A DNA stretch of 64,000 nucleotides from Clostridiales bacterium (GTDB taxonomy: Bacteria; Bacillota; Clostridia; Christensenellales; UBA1242), in contig SVHV01000001.1 of NCBI GenBank assembly GCA_015055605.1, positions 577,999 to 641,998 of the forward strand. Direction: 5' to 3'. Position 1 is the first letter of the stretch; each line of letters opens with the position of its first letter. A program made the translations under genes and the position numbers. Positions 30,051 through 40,388 of this stretch are shown here, in pieces. The notes beneath the pieces were generated by a model that ran no database searches, was not told the DNA's origin, and was given only the letters and a program-made list of their open reading frames with translations.

Positions 30051-30509
30051 AAAATCTTCTTTTTCTGATTGAAAAGTAGATAGTCTTTCTGCAACTAAAT
30101 CTCTAGCAGACTTTATATCTTTTACTTTACAACCTGCTTGCAATGGATGTTTCTTTAATTCTTTAAACGCACCTCTTAGAGTAGCGAGTTCTTGCTCATA
30201 CATTTGCTCAAGCATAACATCTCCTAATAAAGGTTGTATAACACTATGCGAATCCGTAACCATGGACACAACCTTTGAGTACACACCATTAGGAACTTTA
30301 CTAGAAGAAATAATTGAACCTAAATAATGTAGGTATGCCTCATTTTCAGCCAAAACATCTTCAGTTGGAATCTTGATTAAACGCTCTGTAATACTAGTGT
30401 ATGTCTTTCCCCTGTGTCTAAGTGTCATATCTAGTCCATTTGATGTAACTAAGCCCTCATTTTCTAATACCTTATATAAATCTGTTAATCTTGATAATTG
30501 TGAATTCAT
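30042..30509 (-). CDS. hypothetical protein
   Basis: 155-aa ORF, no motif recognised. Confidence 0.65.
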   Translation of the reverse strand: MNSQLSRLTDLYKVLENEGLVTSNGLDMTLRHRGKTYTSITERLIKIPTEDVLAENEAYLHYLGSIISSSKVPNGVYSKVVSMVTDSHSVIQPLLGDVMLEQMYEQELATLRGAFKELKKHPLQAGCKVKDIKSARDLVAERLSTFQSEKEDFTK

Positions 30510-30684
30510 ATTTACCTCTTTTACATTAGTATAATAACATAAAGCATTTTTTATTTCAAGACCTATCTATACCACAAAATTATCAGCAGACAACAAAAAT
30601 TTTATTATTTTTTATATAAACACTCCGAAAATACTATATTGATTATTTATATTTATGTTACAATAAAAAAAATAGGAGATGAAT

Positions 30685-31113
30685 ATGGAACTAAACAAAG
30701 ATGATCTAGAATTAATAAAGATTGCAACTAAAGTTGTGTCAGACAACTGCGATATTTATACTAACAAAGGTCTACATGTTGGCTGTGCTGTTAGAGCATC
30801 ATCTGGCAAAATATATAAAGGCATCAACATAAAAACATCTCACTCTATATGTGCCGAACAAGTAGCCGTCGGTCAAGCATTTGCTTGTGGAGAAAGAGAA
30901 ATAGACTGCTTAGTATCTGTTAAAATGAATGAAGACGGAACGACTAGAGTGGTTTCTCCATGCGGACTATGTAGATATACATTTGAAAAACTAGAACTAG
31001 ATTGTAATATTATCGTAGAAGATGTAGAAACAGGAAAAATACTAAAAGTAAACACAAACACCCTTCTACCTTATCCATATAAGAGAGAGGCTATAGAAAA
31101 AACAAAAAAATAA
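30685..31113 (+). CDS. cytidine deaminase-like protein
   Basis: HSICAEQVAV and SPCGLCR zinc-binding motifs. Confidence 0.9.
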   Translation: MELNKDDLELIKIATKVVSDNCDIYTNKGLHVGCAVRASSGKIYKGINIKTSHSICAEQVAVGQAFACGEREIDCLVSVKMNEDGTTRVVSPCGLCRYTFEKLELDCNIIVEDVETGKILKVNTNTLLPYPYKREAIEKTKK

Positions 31114-31115
31114 TA

Positions 31116-31155
31116 TAAAAAAACACAAGGAAATTTGAGCCTTGTGTTTTTTTTG
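31116..31155. terminator. Bidirectional terminator
   Basis: AAAACACAAGG-loop-CCTTGTGTTTT. Confidence 0.8.
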
Positions 31156-31159
31156 TTAT

Positions 31160-31555
31160 TTAATTAAGAAGAATCGCTGTTACTAGTGTTCTAGTTGCAT
31201 TGATACATTTAATAAGCTTAGTCTCAGTATTGGCCATAACACTGCCTGTATAGTTATTGATATAGCAGTTAATAAGGCTAGCACAATAGAAAGATACTTT
31301 AGATAATAACTTAGCCATATCTAATGCAGAAAAGTCATAAGACTCCTCATCTGTTGTGTTCTCATTAAGAATGCCCCTAACCTCTATAAATGTGTCCTTG
31401 AGCATAGTTGTAAGTAGAGTTGTTGCCTCTTTTAGATATTTTTGAGCCTGCTCAATCTCTCCATTATCCATCGCGATTGCATTTGATACTATTAATTTAC
31501 TTGCCTCTGAAGATTGCTCAATTAATTCAGAGAGTATAGAAATCTTTTTTTCCAT
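31160..31555 (-). CDS. hypothetical helical protein
   Basis: 131-aa ORF. Confidence 0.65.
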   Translation of the reverse strand: MEKKISILSELIEQSSEASKLIVSNAIAMDNGEIEQAQKYLKEATTLLTTMLKDTFIEVRGILNENTTDEESYDFSALDMAKLLSKVSFYCASLINCYINNYTGSVMANTETKLIKCINATRTLVTAILLN

Positions 31556-31698
31556 AAAACTTCTCCTTTTGTATATCTATATTGTACCAAAGGTGTGCAG
31601 AAATGTAAAATCTACAAAATAAATATTTAAAATTTTCTATTATTCACACTCCCCTGAATGAGTAATCAATAAAAATATAAAAATTTTTAAAAAAATAC

Positions 31699-31727
31699 TT
31701 GACGCAAAAGTAAAAATACTATAGAAT
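31699..31727 (+). promoter_or_regulatory. Promoter of the Fur/PerR-family gene
   Basis: TTGACG-N17-TAGAAT. Confidence 0.7.
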
Positions 31728-31733
31728 AAAAAA

Positions 31734-31748
31734 TAGGAATTATTCCTA
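31734..31748. promoter_or_regulatory. Fur/PerR-type 7-1-7 operator TAGGAATTATTCCTA
   Basis: Perfect 7-1-7 dyad just downstream of the -10 box. Confidence 0.7.
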
Positions 31749-31767
31749 ATATTGTTTTGGAGCAGGT

Positions 31768-32154
31768 ATGAGAAAATATTCTAGACAAAGAGAGATAGTG
31801 CTAGACATATTGCAAAAATCTTATTCACACCCTACAGCAGAAGAAGTTTTTACAGAGGCAAGAAAGGTAGACAGCAATATATCCCTAGGTACAGTTTATA
31901 GAAATCTAGAATTACTCTGCAGTGATAGAGTAATAGAAAAGATACCTACCCCTATCTCAAAAGACAGATTTGACCTAAAGAAGAGTAAGCATAATCACGC
32001 AATCTGTGAGAGATGTGGTAAAGTGCTTGACTTTGAGTCGAAAGTAGATTTACAATCAATTAAGAGCGAGATTGAAAAAGATTCTGGCTTTGAGATTATT
32101 CAAGACGAAATTAGAGTAATCGGAATATGCAGTGAATGCAATAAAAAAAATTAG
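31768..32154 (+). CDS. perR: Fur-family regulator, probably PerR
   Basis: HPTAEEVF, LGTVYRNLELL, CERCG/CSECN zinc sites; followed by rubrerythrin. Confidence 0.88.
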   Translation: MRKYSRQREIVLDILQKSYSHPTAEEVFTEARKVDSNISLGTVYRNLELLCSDRVIEKIPTPISKDRFDLKKSKHNHAICERCGKVLDFESKVDLQSIKSEIEKDSGFEIIQDEIRVIGICSECNKKN

Positions 32155-32163
32155 GAGAAAAAT

Positions 32164-32709
32164 ATGGAACAAAAGAATAGATATACAGGAACAAAAACAG
32201 AAGAAAATCTAAGAGCAGCTTTTGCAGGAGAGAGCCAAGCAAGAAATAAATATACTTACTTTGCATCTGTTGCTAAAAAAGAAGGAATGGAGCAAATCGC
32301 TGAGTTATTCCTAAAAACTGCTGACAACGAGAAAGAGCATGCTAAACTATGGTTCAAAGAGTTAGGAGAATTAGGCGATACTGCCGCTAACCTACAAGCT
32401 GCTGCTGAGGGCGAAAACTACGAGTGGACAGATATGTACGAAGGATTTGCTAAAACTGCAGAAGAAGAAGGATTTAAAGACCTTGCTATAAAATTCAGAG
32501 CTGTTGCTGCTATCGAAAAAAGACATGAAGAGAGATACAGAGCACTTCTTAATAATGTAGAAACAAAACAAGTATTTGAGAAATCAGAAGTAAAAATCTG
32601 GGAATGCAGAAACTGTGGTCATATCGTAGTTGGAACAAAAGCACCTCTTGCTTGTCCTGTATGCGCACACCCTCAGAGTTACTTTGAAGTTTGTGCAAAC
32701 AACTACTAA
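32164..32709 (+). CDS. rubrerythrin
   Basis: [15 protein letters not shown]-terminal [10 protein letters not shown]...CPVC rubredoxin domain. Confidence 0.96.
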   Translation: MEQKNRYTGTKTEENLRAAFAGESQARNKYTYFASVAKKEGMEQIAELFLKTADNEKEHAKLWFKELGELGDTAANLQAAAEGENYEWTDMYEGFAKTAEEEGFKDLAIKFRAVAAIEKRHEERYRALLNNVETKQVFEKSEVKIWECRNCGHIVVGTKAPLACPVCAHPQSYFEVCANNY

Positions 32710-32732
32710 AATTCTTTAATTATATAAAACAA

Positions 32733-32764
32733 AAAAAACTAGGAAATATCCTAGTTTTTTTGTT
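32733..32764. terminator. Terminator after rubrerythrin gene
   Basis: AAACTAGGA-AATA-TCCTAGTTTTTTT. Confidence 0.75.
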
Positions 32765-32801
32765 GTTTGCATAGCTTTAAAATTAGCAAGATATATACCT
32801 G

Positions 32802-35096
32802 CTATCCAGCATAGAATCTATAATAACCATCTTTATCAATCAATTCGTATACAACATCCATATACATTACCTTAACTTCTCTTAGTTCTTCACCCACTTG
32901 CATAAGAAGAGGGTTGCCTACTATATCATAAAGTGGTCTAATAGTAGACACTTTTGACTCAGGATTATTAGGGTCTAGATAGATATTGAAAGGAATATCA
33001 ACATCAGAAATCACAATAAAATATATATCTCTATAATAACCAAAGTTTACAATAGGAGTATTATCAACCACATCATCACTGGTTTTTTCTGCACTCAAAT
33101 AATTCACAAGTTTAAAATCAGTAAGTTCACTAAACTCTGCACTATTACTTACATATATACCCTGACTAGAAACTTTAGGTAAATTAACATTTGTGAAGTT
33201 TACATTATATGCTGTGGTAATATTTTTCTTAAGTAAAATATTAAACTCGAAACTTACCCAGTCTCCATTCTCTCTTTTGATATACTCACTATTACTTAGT
33301 TGTACACACTTAAAACCATTGATACCACTACTCTCTTGTACATAGATATCATCATCTCCAGGACCTATAGCATTGCCATCATTTTTGACATCAACCTTGT
33401 GTAGTCTAGGCGACCTAAAATTCACTACCTCTGGACCAATTAAATCAAAATACAAAGAATCTTTATATTCATTATTGTTATTGAAGATATCTGATGTCCT
33501 AATATATACCATCGGAAACTTATCACTATCGTACTTATAATGGAAGTCATACATTCCATAATTAATATATTCACCATTCTTTGCATATACTGCAAATTCA
33601 TAGTCATAAATACTAGTAGATAGAGTTGTATCAAAGAAGTATTTTAGATACACTGTAGAATATTTCTTCCTAGAAACAGTAGTTGTCTCTCCTGTAGCAC
33701 CATTAATTACTTCTACATCTTCTTTTAAATTTTTAAACTCAAGTGTTGGTCTTAGGTAAAAGATACCCATTCCAACCTTGAAGTCATAAGAAGTATTTTC
33801 ATCTTCATAAGACCTATCTAATAGGAATGTTTCCAAAAATTTCTTATCTAATTTCACATACTTCTTTCCACTACTACCAGTTATATCAAAATCAAAAGTA
33901 AAAGCATCTAGATATGACTGATTCTCAAACTCTAATATATGTTTATAGAAATATGATAAGTCTTCACAACTCTCTACACAGAGATATGCTTCTTCTATAA
34001 TATTTGCTTTTTCGCTAGCAGACCAATGTGTTTCTGCATTGTAATTATCGCCTATATAAATTCTGTATAGGTCATATCTATTATAGACTTCTTCTACTTT
34101 GTCAACTTTTTCAATAACTGTGCTAGTATCACTAATCATATCCATATCTGAATTACCAGGATTATAAGACTGATTAGTCTTCTTGTATAGAGAAACCTTC
34201 ATTAAATCTGATGAGTATTTACTCATATTAGTTAGTAATGCTAAAGTATTAGGAATCTCCTCAATATCAGTAAATCCCTTACTTTCTACATAATCTGGTA
34301 TTGAGTCATAAAAACTCATTTTTTCTTTTATTTGACCTAGATAAAAGATTCTAGTATCAGAATCATTTTTATAGTTGTATGCAGAATTACCCTTAACTGC
34401 CTTATTGTAGAAACTATAGTGAATTTTACCTACATTTGCCTTATGAGAAGACTCTGTAAAATAATTTTCTTTAGAATATAATGTTTCAATCTCTGGACCT
34501 GTATGATTTTTTCTATAAATCAATGCAACATAATCACCATACTTAATATCAAGTGTATGATTAACTGTCTGTTGGTATGTTCTAAGAACTTTTGTCTCAT
34601 CTAAAACAACTAATTGTTCTAGAGCCTCTGGATTGATTGCAACAGCAGTAAAACTACCGAATTTACTGGTATTTGATGACATATCCAAAGAACAAATCTT
34701 TCTTTTTACATCTGTCATATCTATCTCTACAGTACAATCATTGATTACATTATTAACTGTAATAGTAATATCTTTCGCTGTAGCATAATTATATGAACTA
34801 ATTAGGTTTTCTTTATACTTTATATCAACATCAAGGTTAGCAGACCTCTGTCCAACCTTTAGCATAGCTGTCAGATTGCTAGTATCAAAACCTTCTGGAA
34901 CTTTGAATGTTATCTCATGAGATTCACCATACTCAAGACCTCTCTGATACGACCTAATACTCTTTAGTTCGCCATCTACAGACACAAAGTTTACTGACAC
35001 CACATATTGTTTTGCTGAGCAACCTGTAGTCACACAAAAAGCACCTATGAATAATATAATCATAGTCAAAAAATACTTCAAGAATCTTTTTCCCAT
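32802..35096 (-). CDS. large hypothetical lipoprotein
   Basis: signal peptide with lipobox VTTGC; 764 aa. Confidence 0.8.
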   Translation of the reverse strand: MGKRFLKYFLTMIILFIGAFCVTTGCSAKQYVVSVNFVSVDGELKSIRSYQRGLEYGESHEITFKVPEGFDTSNLTAMLKVGQRSANLDVDIKYKENLISSYNYATAKDITITVNNVINDCTVEIDMTDVKRKICSLDMSSNTSKFGSFTAVAINPEALEQLVVLDETKVLRTYQQTVNHTLDIKYGDYVALIYRKNHTGPEIETLYSKENYFTESSHKANVGKIHYSFYNKAVKGNSAYNYKNDSDTRIFYLGQIKEKMSFYDSIPDYVESKGFTDIEEIPNTLALLTNMSKYSSDLMKVSLYKKTNQSYNPGNSDMDMISDTSTVIEKVDKVEEVYNRYDLYRIYIGDNYNAETHWSASEKANIIEEAYLCVESCEDLSYFYKHILEFENQSYLDAFTFDFDITGSSGKKYVKLDKKFLETFLLDRSYEDENTSYDFKVGMGIFYLRPTLEFKNLKEDVEVINGATGETTTVSRKKYSTVYLKYFFDTTLSTSIYDYEFAVYAKNGEYINYGMYDFHYKYDSDKFPMVYIRTSDIFNNNNEYKDSLYFDLIGPEVVNFRSPRLHKVDVKNDGNAIGPGDDDIYVQESSGINGFKCVQLSNSEYIKRENGDWVSFEFNILLKKNITTAYNVNFTNVNLPKVSSQGIYVSNSAEFSELTDFKLVNYLSAEKTSDDVVDNTPIVNFGYYRDIYFIVISDVDIPFNIYLDPNNPESKVSTIRPLYDIVGNPLLMQVGEELREVKVMYMDVVYELIDKDGYYRFYAG

Positions 35097-35121
35097 TTTT
35101 CATTCTCCTTTGGTATTTTGT

Positions 35122-35727
35122 CTATTTCTTCGAATGTAATATATAATACCCTTTATCCCTCTCTAAAACTTCACAATTTCCAAAAAGTTCAGTTAGGTAT
35201 TTCTTAAACGAATCTGCACCTAAATTTTTCTTAATAACGACAGTTAGTGTTCCCCCATTATTGAGATGAGCATAAGCACCATTAGCGAAGTCCAACAAGA
35301 GTTTTTTGCCTGTTTTTATAGGAGGATTTGATACAATATGCTGGTAGTTTTTTTCTACCCCTTGAAACATATCACTCTCAAATATTTCACAAACATTAAC
35401 CCTGTTTGTTTTTACATTTTCCTTAGCTAAAGCTACTGCAGTAGAATTAATATCACACATATCAACACAAACCCCTGTAGCATCAGCTAGCAACATACCG
35501 ATAGTACCATAGCCACAACACATATCAAGTGTGTCGCCATCTAAAAATCCCTCATTAATAACGGTCTTTACTAGAACCAAACTACCATAGTCAAGAGAAT
35601 TTTTACTAAAAACATCACTGCAACTATGAATAACATATCTTTTCCCACCAAAGTCTGCAGAAAAAGTAAAGAAGTCTTCTTTCTTATGTTCTTTATTCAC
35701 AAAATAATGATTGAAGTCTTTAGTCAC
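35122..35727 (-). CDS. RsmC-like class I SAM methyltransferase
   Basis: DMCCGYGTIGMLLA and SNPPIKTGK. Confidence 0.88.
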   Translation of the reverse strand: MTKDFNHYFVNKEHKKEDFFTFSADFGGKRYVIHSCSDVFSKNSLDYGSLVLVKTVINEGFLDGDTLDMCCGYGTIGMLLADATGVCVDMCDINSTAVALAKENVKTNRVNVCEIFESDMFQGVEKNYQHIVSNPPIKTGKKLLLDFANGAYAHLNNGGTLTVVIKKNLGADSFKKYLTELFGNCEVLERDKGYYILHSKK

Positions 35728-35740
35728 ATTTCCCTCTTAA

Positions 35741-37165
35741 TTAAAGTTTTTCTACTGTATATCCATCTTTGCTATCGTTAATAACATAACCTAGAGCCTT
35801 AATTTCTTCCCTATAAGAATCAGCCATTGCCCAGTTTTTTTCTTGTTTTGCCTGCCATCTCTTTTCTGCTAGTTCTTTTACATTTGCAGGGATAGTTTCC
35901 TCAACTTTCTCAACCTCTACAAATCTCAAACCTAAAACATTCTCACCGAAATCATGAACTAAAGTGTTCATCTCTGCAAGAAGCGCCTTGTCTGCAGAAC
36001 CAACCTCTCTAGCAATCATCTTCATTAGCTTATTAAACTCCACTATTGCTACTGGAGTATTAAAGTCCTCATTCATCGCAGCTTCAAAACTATCCTTGAT
36101 ACCTACTAGTTCTGCGTTAGTAATATTATCAGCATATTCATTCGTCTTAGCCCTTAGCATAGCAACTGTTTCATTGATTTTTGCGAGTTGCTTACCAGCA
36201 AGTGCAAGGCCCTCATTACTAAAGTCTACAGCCGACCTATAGTGGAATTGAAGAATAAAGAATCTAACAACCTCTGGAGTTGTTCTCTTGAATAAATCTG
36301 GTAATGTAATAAAATTACCTAAAGATTTACCCATCTTTACACCATCAACAGTAACCAAACCATTATGCATAAAGAAATTCATAGGAATCTGACCATTAAC
36401 AATATCTGCTTGAGCACATTCGCACTCGTGATGAGGGAAAATATTATCTATTCCACCACCATGAATATCAAATCTCTCGCCTAAGAATTTTTTACCTAGT
36501 ACAGTACACTCAATATGCCAACCAGGACACCCTTGTCCCCATGGACTCTTCCATTGCATTAGTGTTTCTGGACCTACTGCCTTCCATAAAGCAAAGTCTT
36601 CTGGATTCTTCTTATCAGTAGCAACCTCTATTCTCTCGCCACTAACATTATTATCTAATTTTCTATTTGATAATTGACCATATTTAGGGTATTTTCTAAC
36701 ATCAAAGTAAACATTACCCTCTTTAGTTACATAACCATATCCTTTGTCGATAATATCCTGTACAGTCTCTATCATTTCCATTATAAAGCCAGTCGCTCTA
36801 CAAGAAATACTAGGTCTAAGAATATTTAGCAAATCCATATTTTTAAAATGCTCAACCTCGTACTTATATGCAATCTCATAAGCATCTAATTTCTCAAGTT
36901 TAGCTTGTTTAGCAATCTTATCATCACCATCGTCACCATCACCTACTAAGTGTCCAACATCTGTGATATTTTGTACATATTTAACTTTGTATCCTAAGTA
37001 TTGAAGGTATCTAACTACTGTATCAAAGTTTGTATAACTCTTTGCATGACCCAAGTGAGGTAAACCATAAACAGTAGGACCACAAACATACATTCCTACC
37101 ATACCATCAACAATAGGTTTAAATTCTTCTTTTTTTCTTGTAAATGTATTATAAATTTTTAGCAT
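35741..37165 (-). CDS. cysS: cysteine--tRNA ligase
   Basis: YVCGPTVYGLPHLGHAKSY, GVKMGKSLGNF. Confidence 0.97.
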   Translation of the reverse strand: MLKIYNTFTRKKEEFKPIVDGMVGMYVCGPTVYGLPHLGHAKSYTNFDTVVRYLQYLGYKVKYVQNITDVGHLVGDGDDGDDKIAKQAKLEKLDAYEIAYKYEVEHFKNMDLLNILRPSISCRATGFIMEMIETVQDIIDKGYGYVTKEGNVYFDVRKYPKYGQLSNRKLDNNVSGERIEVATDKKNPEDFALWKAVGPETLMQWKSPWGQGCPGWHIECTVLGKKFLGERFDIHGGGIDNIFPHHECECAQADIVNGQIPMNFFMHNGLVTVDGVKMGKSLGNFITLPDLFKRTTPEVVRFFILQFHYRSAVDFSNEGLALAGKQLAKINETVAMLRAKTNEYADNITNAELVGIKDSFEAAMNEDFNTPVAIVEFNKLMKMIAREVGSADKALLAEMNTLVHDFGENVLGLRFVEVEKVEETIPANVKELAEKRWQAKQEKNWAMADSYREEIKALGYVINDSKDGYTVEKL

Positions 37166-37581
37166 ATATCTATTCTCTCTTTTATTAAATTTGTTAGTTC
37201 TTTTAGTTTTTCTGAAATTTGCTCATCAGAGCCCCTACAAACAAAAGAGTATTGACTACTTAATTTCATTTTATATTCTCTAAGTTCACTGATACCTTTC
37301 TCAGTGATTCTGTAAAATACATTTTTTGAATTGTTCTCGTTTCTATAAGACACTACCACTCCCTCTTCAATCATAGGCTTAACAGTATTAACAAGATTAC
37401 TCTTTGCAATACACAAAGCACCTATTAATTCAGATGGAGTTAAATCTCCATTTTTTAGTAAAAATAGGATTTTTGTCCTAATAGATAGACTCGTAAGTTT
37501 ACTAGAACTACTGCTAGAAAAACCATCACACATGTGTGCGAGCGCTATTCTTAAGTAAATTAAATTTTCTGCTGTATCCAT
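37159..37581 (-). CDS. MarR-like winged-helix regulator
   Basis: ILFLLKNGDLTPSELIGALCIAKSNLVNTVKPMIEEG; start moved to MDTAEN. Confidence 0.75.
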   Translation of the reverse strand: MDTAENLIYLRIALAHMCDGFSSSSSSKLTSLSIRTKILFLLKNGDLTPSELIGALCIAKSNLVNTVKPMIEEGVVVSYRNENNSKNVFYRITEKGISELREYKMKLSSQYSFVCRGSDEQISEKLKELTNLIKERIDIC

Positions 37582-37723
37582 AGTATCACCTAGCCTAATA
37601 TTTTCACTACAAGTTATTGTATCATAACGAAATATTTTTAGCAAATATACAGTGAAATAAATTTACAAAAACATAAACTTGTTTTAAAATATATATATAA
37701 TTATTATGAATTATGGAGTGAAA

Positions 37724-39121
37724 ATGAGAAAAACAAAAATCGTAGCAACCATGGGTCCTGCTACAAATGAGTATAAGACATTAAAAAGCATTATTCAAGC
37801 CGGCGCTAATGTAATCAGACTAAACTTTAGCCACGGTTCTATCGAAGAGCATCAATCAAATATCGACCTTATCAAACAAGTAAGAGAAGAACTCAATCTA
37901 CCTGTAGCAATCATGGTAGACACTCGTGGTCCAGAGGTTAGGGTAAAAACATTTGCTCAAGGTAGTGGCATACTAAAAAAGGGCAAACTATTTAGCCTAT
38001 ACTCCTATGCAAAACAAGGCTCAGACGAGGGTGTTGCAGTTACCGAGCCTAAATGCCTAGAGTGTCTAAAAAAAGGCAGCGTTGTTCTTGCTAATGACGG
38101 ACTAATTAGAATGGTTGTTGTAGAGAATAAAGGTTATGAAGTTGTATGTAAAATAACTTCTGGAGGAATCCTCTCTAATAATAAAGGACTAAATTTCCAA
38201 AACACCCCACTCAACCTACCATATATAGGTCCAAAAGATAAAAAAGATCTTATTTGGGCATTCCAAAATGAATGTGATATGGTTTCTGCTAGTTTTGTCA
38301 ATTCTGCTGAAGATGTAAAAGCACTCAAAAAATTAATGCTTTCTCAAAATTACAACTGCAAAATCATTGCTAAAATTGAAAGTATGCAAGGAATAAAGAA
38401 TTTAGATTCAATTCTTGAAGAAGCTGATGGTATTATGGTTGCTAGAGGAGATTTAGGAGTAGAAGTTCCTCAAGTTAGACTACCTAAACTTCAAGCAGAT
38501 ATGATAGAAAAAGCTAACGCTCATGGCAAAACAGTTATCGTTGCTACAGAAATGTTAGAAAGTATGATTCATAGCCCTAGACCAACCAGAGCAGAAACTA
38601 TTGATGTAGCCAATGCAGTATACAATGGTGCTTCTGCTGTAATGCTTTCTGCTGAGTCAGCAGTAGGCAAATATCCAGACAAAGCAGTAAAAACAATGTC
38701 TGAAATCTGTATACAAGCCGAAAAAGATATTACCTACAAAAAGAAATTCTTCTACACTAAATTCGAGACAGACGGTCTAAGCGATACACTTAGTCACTCT
38801 GCTACCAGCTGTGCATTTAAACTCAATACAAAAGCAATCGTCCTATACACTAGTACAGGTAAAACTGCTAGTATGTTATCTAGATTCAAACCAACATGCC
38901 CTATTATTGCAATAACAGATAGTGAGCAGTGCTACAACTATTTAAGCATGGAATGGAATGTTCTACCAGTCCTTACTAGAATTGATAATGTAGACATCTT
39001 CGACCTAGCTGTTCATATCGCAAAAACAACAAAGACTGCAAAAGATGGAGACCAAATTATCGTACTTACTGGTACAACAGATATGCTCAATAATGTCATG
39101 AAAATATGTGATGTTAGATAA
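37724..39121 (+). CDS. pyk: pyruvate kinase
   Basis: MRKTKIVATMGPAT, GIMVARGDLGVEV. Confidence 0.97.
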   Translation: MRKTKIVATMGPATNEYKTLKSIIQAGANVIRLNFSHGSIEEHQSNIDLIKQVREELNLPVAIMVDTRGPEVRVKTFAQGSGILKKGKLFSLYSYAKQGSDEGVAVTEPKCLECLKKGSVVLANDGLIRMVVVENKGYEVVCKITSGGILSNNKGLNFQNTPLNLPYIGPKDKKDLIWAFQNECDMVSASFVNSAEDVKALKKLMLSQNYNCKIIAKIESMQGIKNLDSILEEADGIMVARGDLGVEVPQVRLPKLQADMIEKANAHGKTVIVATEMLESMIHSPRPTRAETIDVANAVYNGASAVMLSAESAVGKYPDKAVKTMSEICIQAEKDITYKKKFFYTKFETDGLSDTLSHSATSCAFKLNTKAIVLYTSTGKTASMLSRFKPTCPIIAITDSEQCYNYLSMEWNVLPVLTRIDNVDIFDLAVHIAKTTKTAKDGDQIIVLTGTTDMLNNVMKICDVR

Positions 39122-39139
39122 TTATACACTATGAAAAAA

Positions 39140-39177
39140 TAAAAAAACCATATCAATCTAAGATATGGTTTTTTATT
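39140..39177. terminator. Terminator after pyk
   Basis: AAAAAACCATATC-loop-GATATGGTTTTTT. Confidence 0.8.
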
Positions 39178-39218
39178 TGTGAAAATTCTTAATTTTTTTT
39201 GCTTTATATGGTGGTTAT

Positions 39219-40271
39219 TTACACAATAACAACAGTGCATGTTACAATCAAGAATGCTACATACACAACCATCAATGCAATACCCTGCCACCTCTTAAAC
39301 TTACTAGAGCACAGCATAGGTACAAGTGCAATCATACATACCAAAAGTGATACAGGAAGGTCTATAAACGCAGCTTGTTTTACAATAGGAAGTGCTTGTC
39401 CAGAAATAATTGAACAAAGAGGCATAATTAAAGTCAAATCAATAATATTAGCACCTATGACATTTCCGACAGATAAAGAAGATTGTCTCTTAGCAACTGC
39501 AGTAATAGTAGTCACCAACTCTGGTAAAGATGTACCTATTGCAATCAATGTAACCGATATAATTCTCTCAGATATACCCATCATTGATGCCAAAATACTA
39601 CCATTGTCTACAAGCATATCTGCACCATATACTATAGCAGCAGCACCAGCCACAAATTTTATAATATTAAGTACAATTTCTTTCTTAGGTAATTTATTAG
39701 TTACTTTAGCAGTAATATCCTGTACTTCAACCTCATTACTAGTTGCATCTTCCCTAATCTCAGTCATATCTGTTTCTGCTAGAGTTTCAATAACCTCTTC
39801 AGAAGAAGTAATCATAGACTTCTTTGCAGTCAAGACATTGTCTATCATAAATACAACAAATACAATCAAAAGTAACACACTCAATATAATATTTACTTTA
39901 CCAACAAAACCACAAATACTAATTAATGCAGATGACAACATCAACAAAATTGATTTTGTAAAGAAATCCCTTCTCTTAACAGCAGTTGGCATACAAAATA
40001 ATGAAATAGCCATTATAAGGCCCACATTTGCTGTTACGCTTCCTACAGCATTACCAGTAGCCATATCCACTTTGCCCTGTACTGCTGCCATAACTGACAC
40101 CAACAATTCTGGCAAAGTAGTTGCAATACTAACTATTGTTGCGCCAATGATTAATTGTGGTATACCACTAACTTTTGCAATCCATGATGCAGCATCAACA
40201 AAGAAATCTCCACCCTTAACAATCAATACAATACCGACTATAAAGAGTAGGATTGGCAAAAACACTTCCAT
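39219..40271 (-). CDS. Na+/Ca2+ antiporter (CaCA family, YrbG-like)
   Basis: two alpha repeats GATIVSIATTLPELLVS and AIGTSLPELVTTITA; start moved to MEVFLP. Confidence 0.93.
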   Translation of the reverse strand: MEVFLPILLFIVGIVLIVKGGDFFVDAASWIAKVSGIPQLIIGATIVSIATTLPELLVSVMAAVQGKVDMATGNAVGSVTANVGLIMAISLFCMPTAVKRRDFFTKSILLMLSSALISICGFVGKVNIILSVLLLIVFVVFMIDNVLTAKKSMITSSEEVIETLAETDMTEIREDATSNEVEVQDITAKVTNKLPKKEIVLNIIKFVAGAAAIVYGADMLVDNGSILASMMGISERIISVTLIAIGTSLPELVTTITAVAKRQSSLSVGNVIGANIIDLTLIMPLCSIISGQALPIVKQAAFIDLPVSLLVCMIALVPMLCSSKFKRWQGIALMVVYVAFLIVTCTVVIV

Positions 40272-40348
40272 TTCGTCCTCCCACAAGTCTTCAATTATAT
40301 TAATATACAAAATACTACAACTTAAGTCAAACAATAATACCGAAACAC

Positions 40349-40388
40349 TAAGAAAAAAGACACTTTTTATAAAAGTGCCTTTTTATTC
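40349..40388 (-). terminator. Terminator after ypeB
   Basis: AAAGACACTTTT-TATA-AAAAGTGCCTTTTT. Confidence 0.7.
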
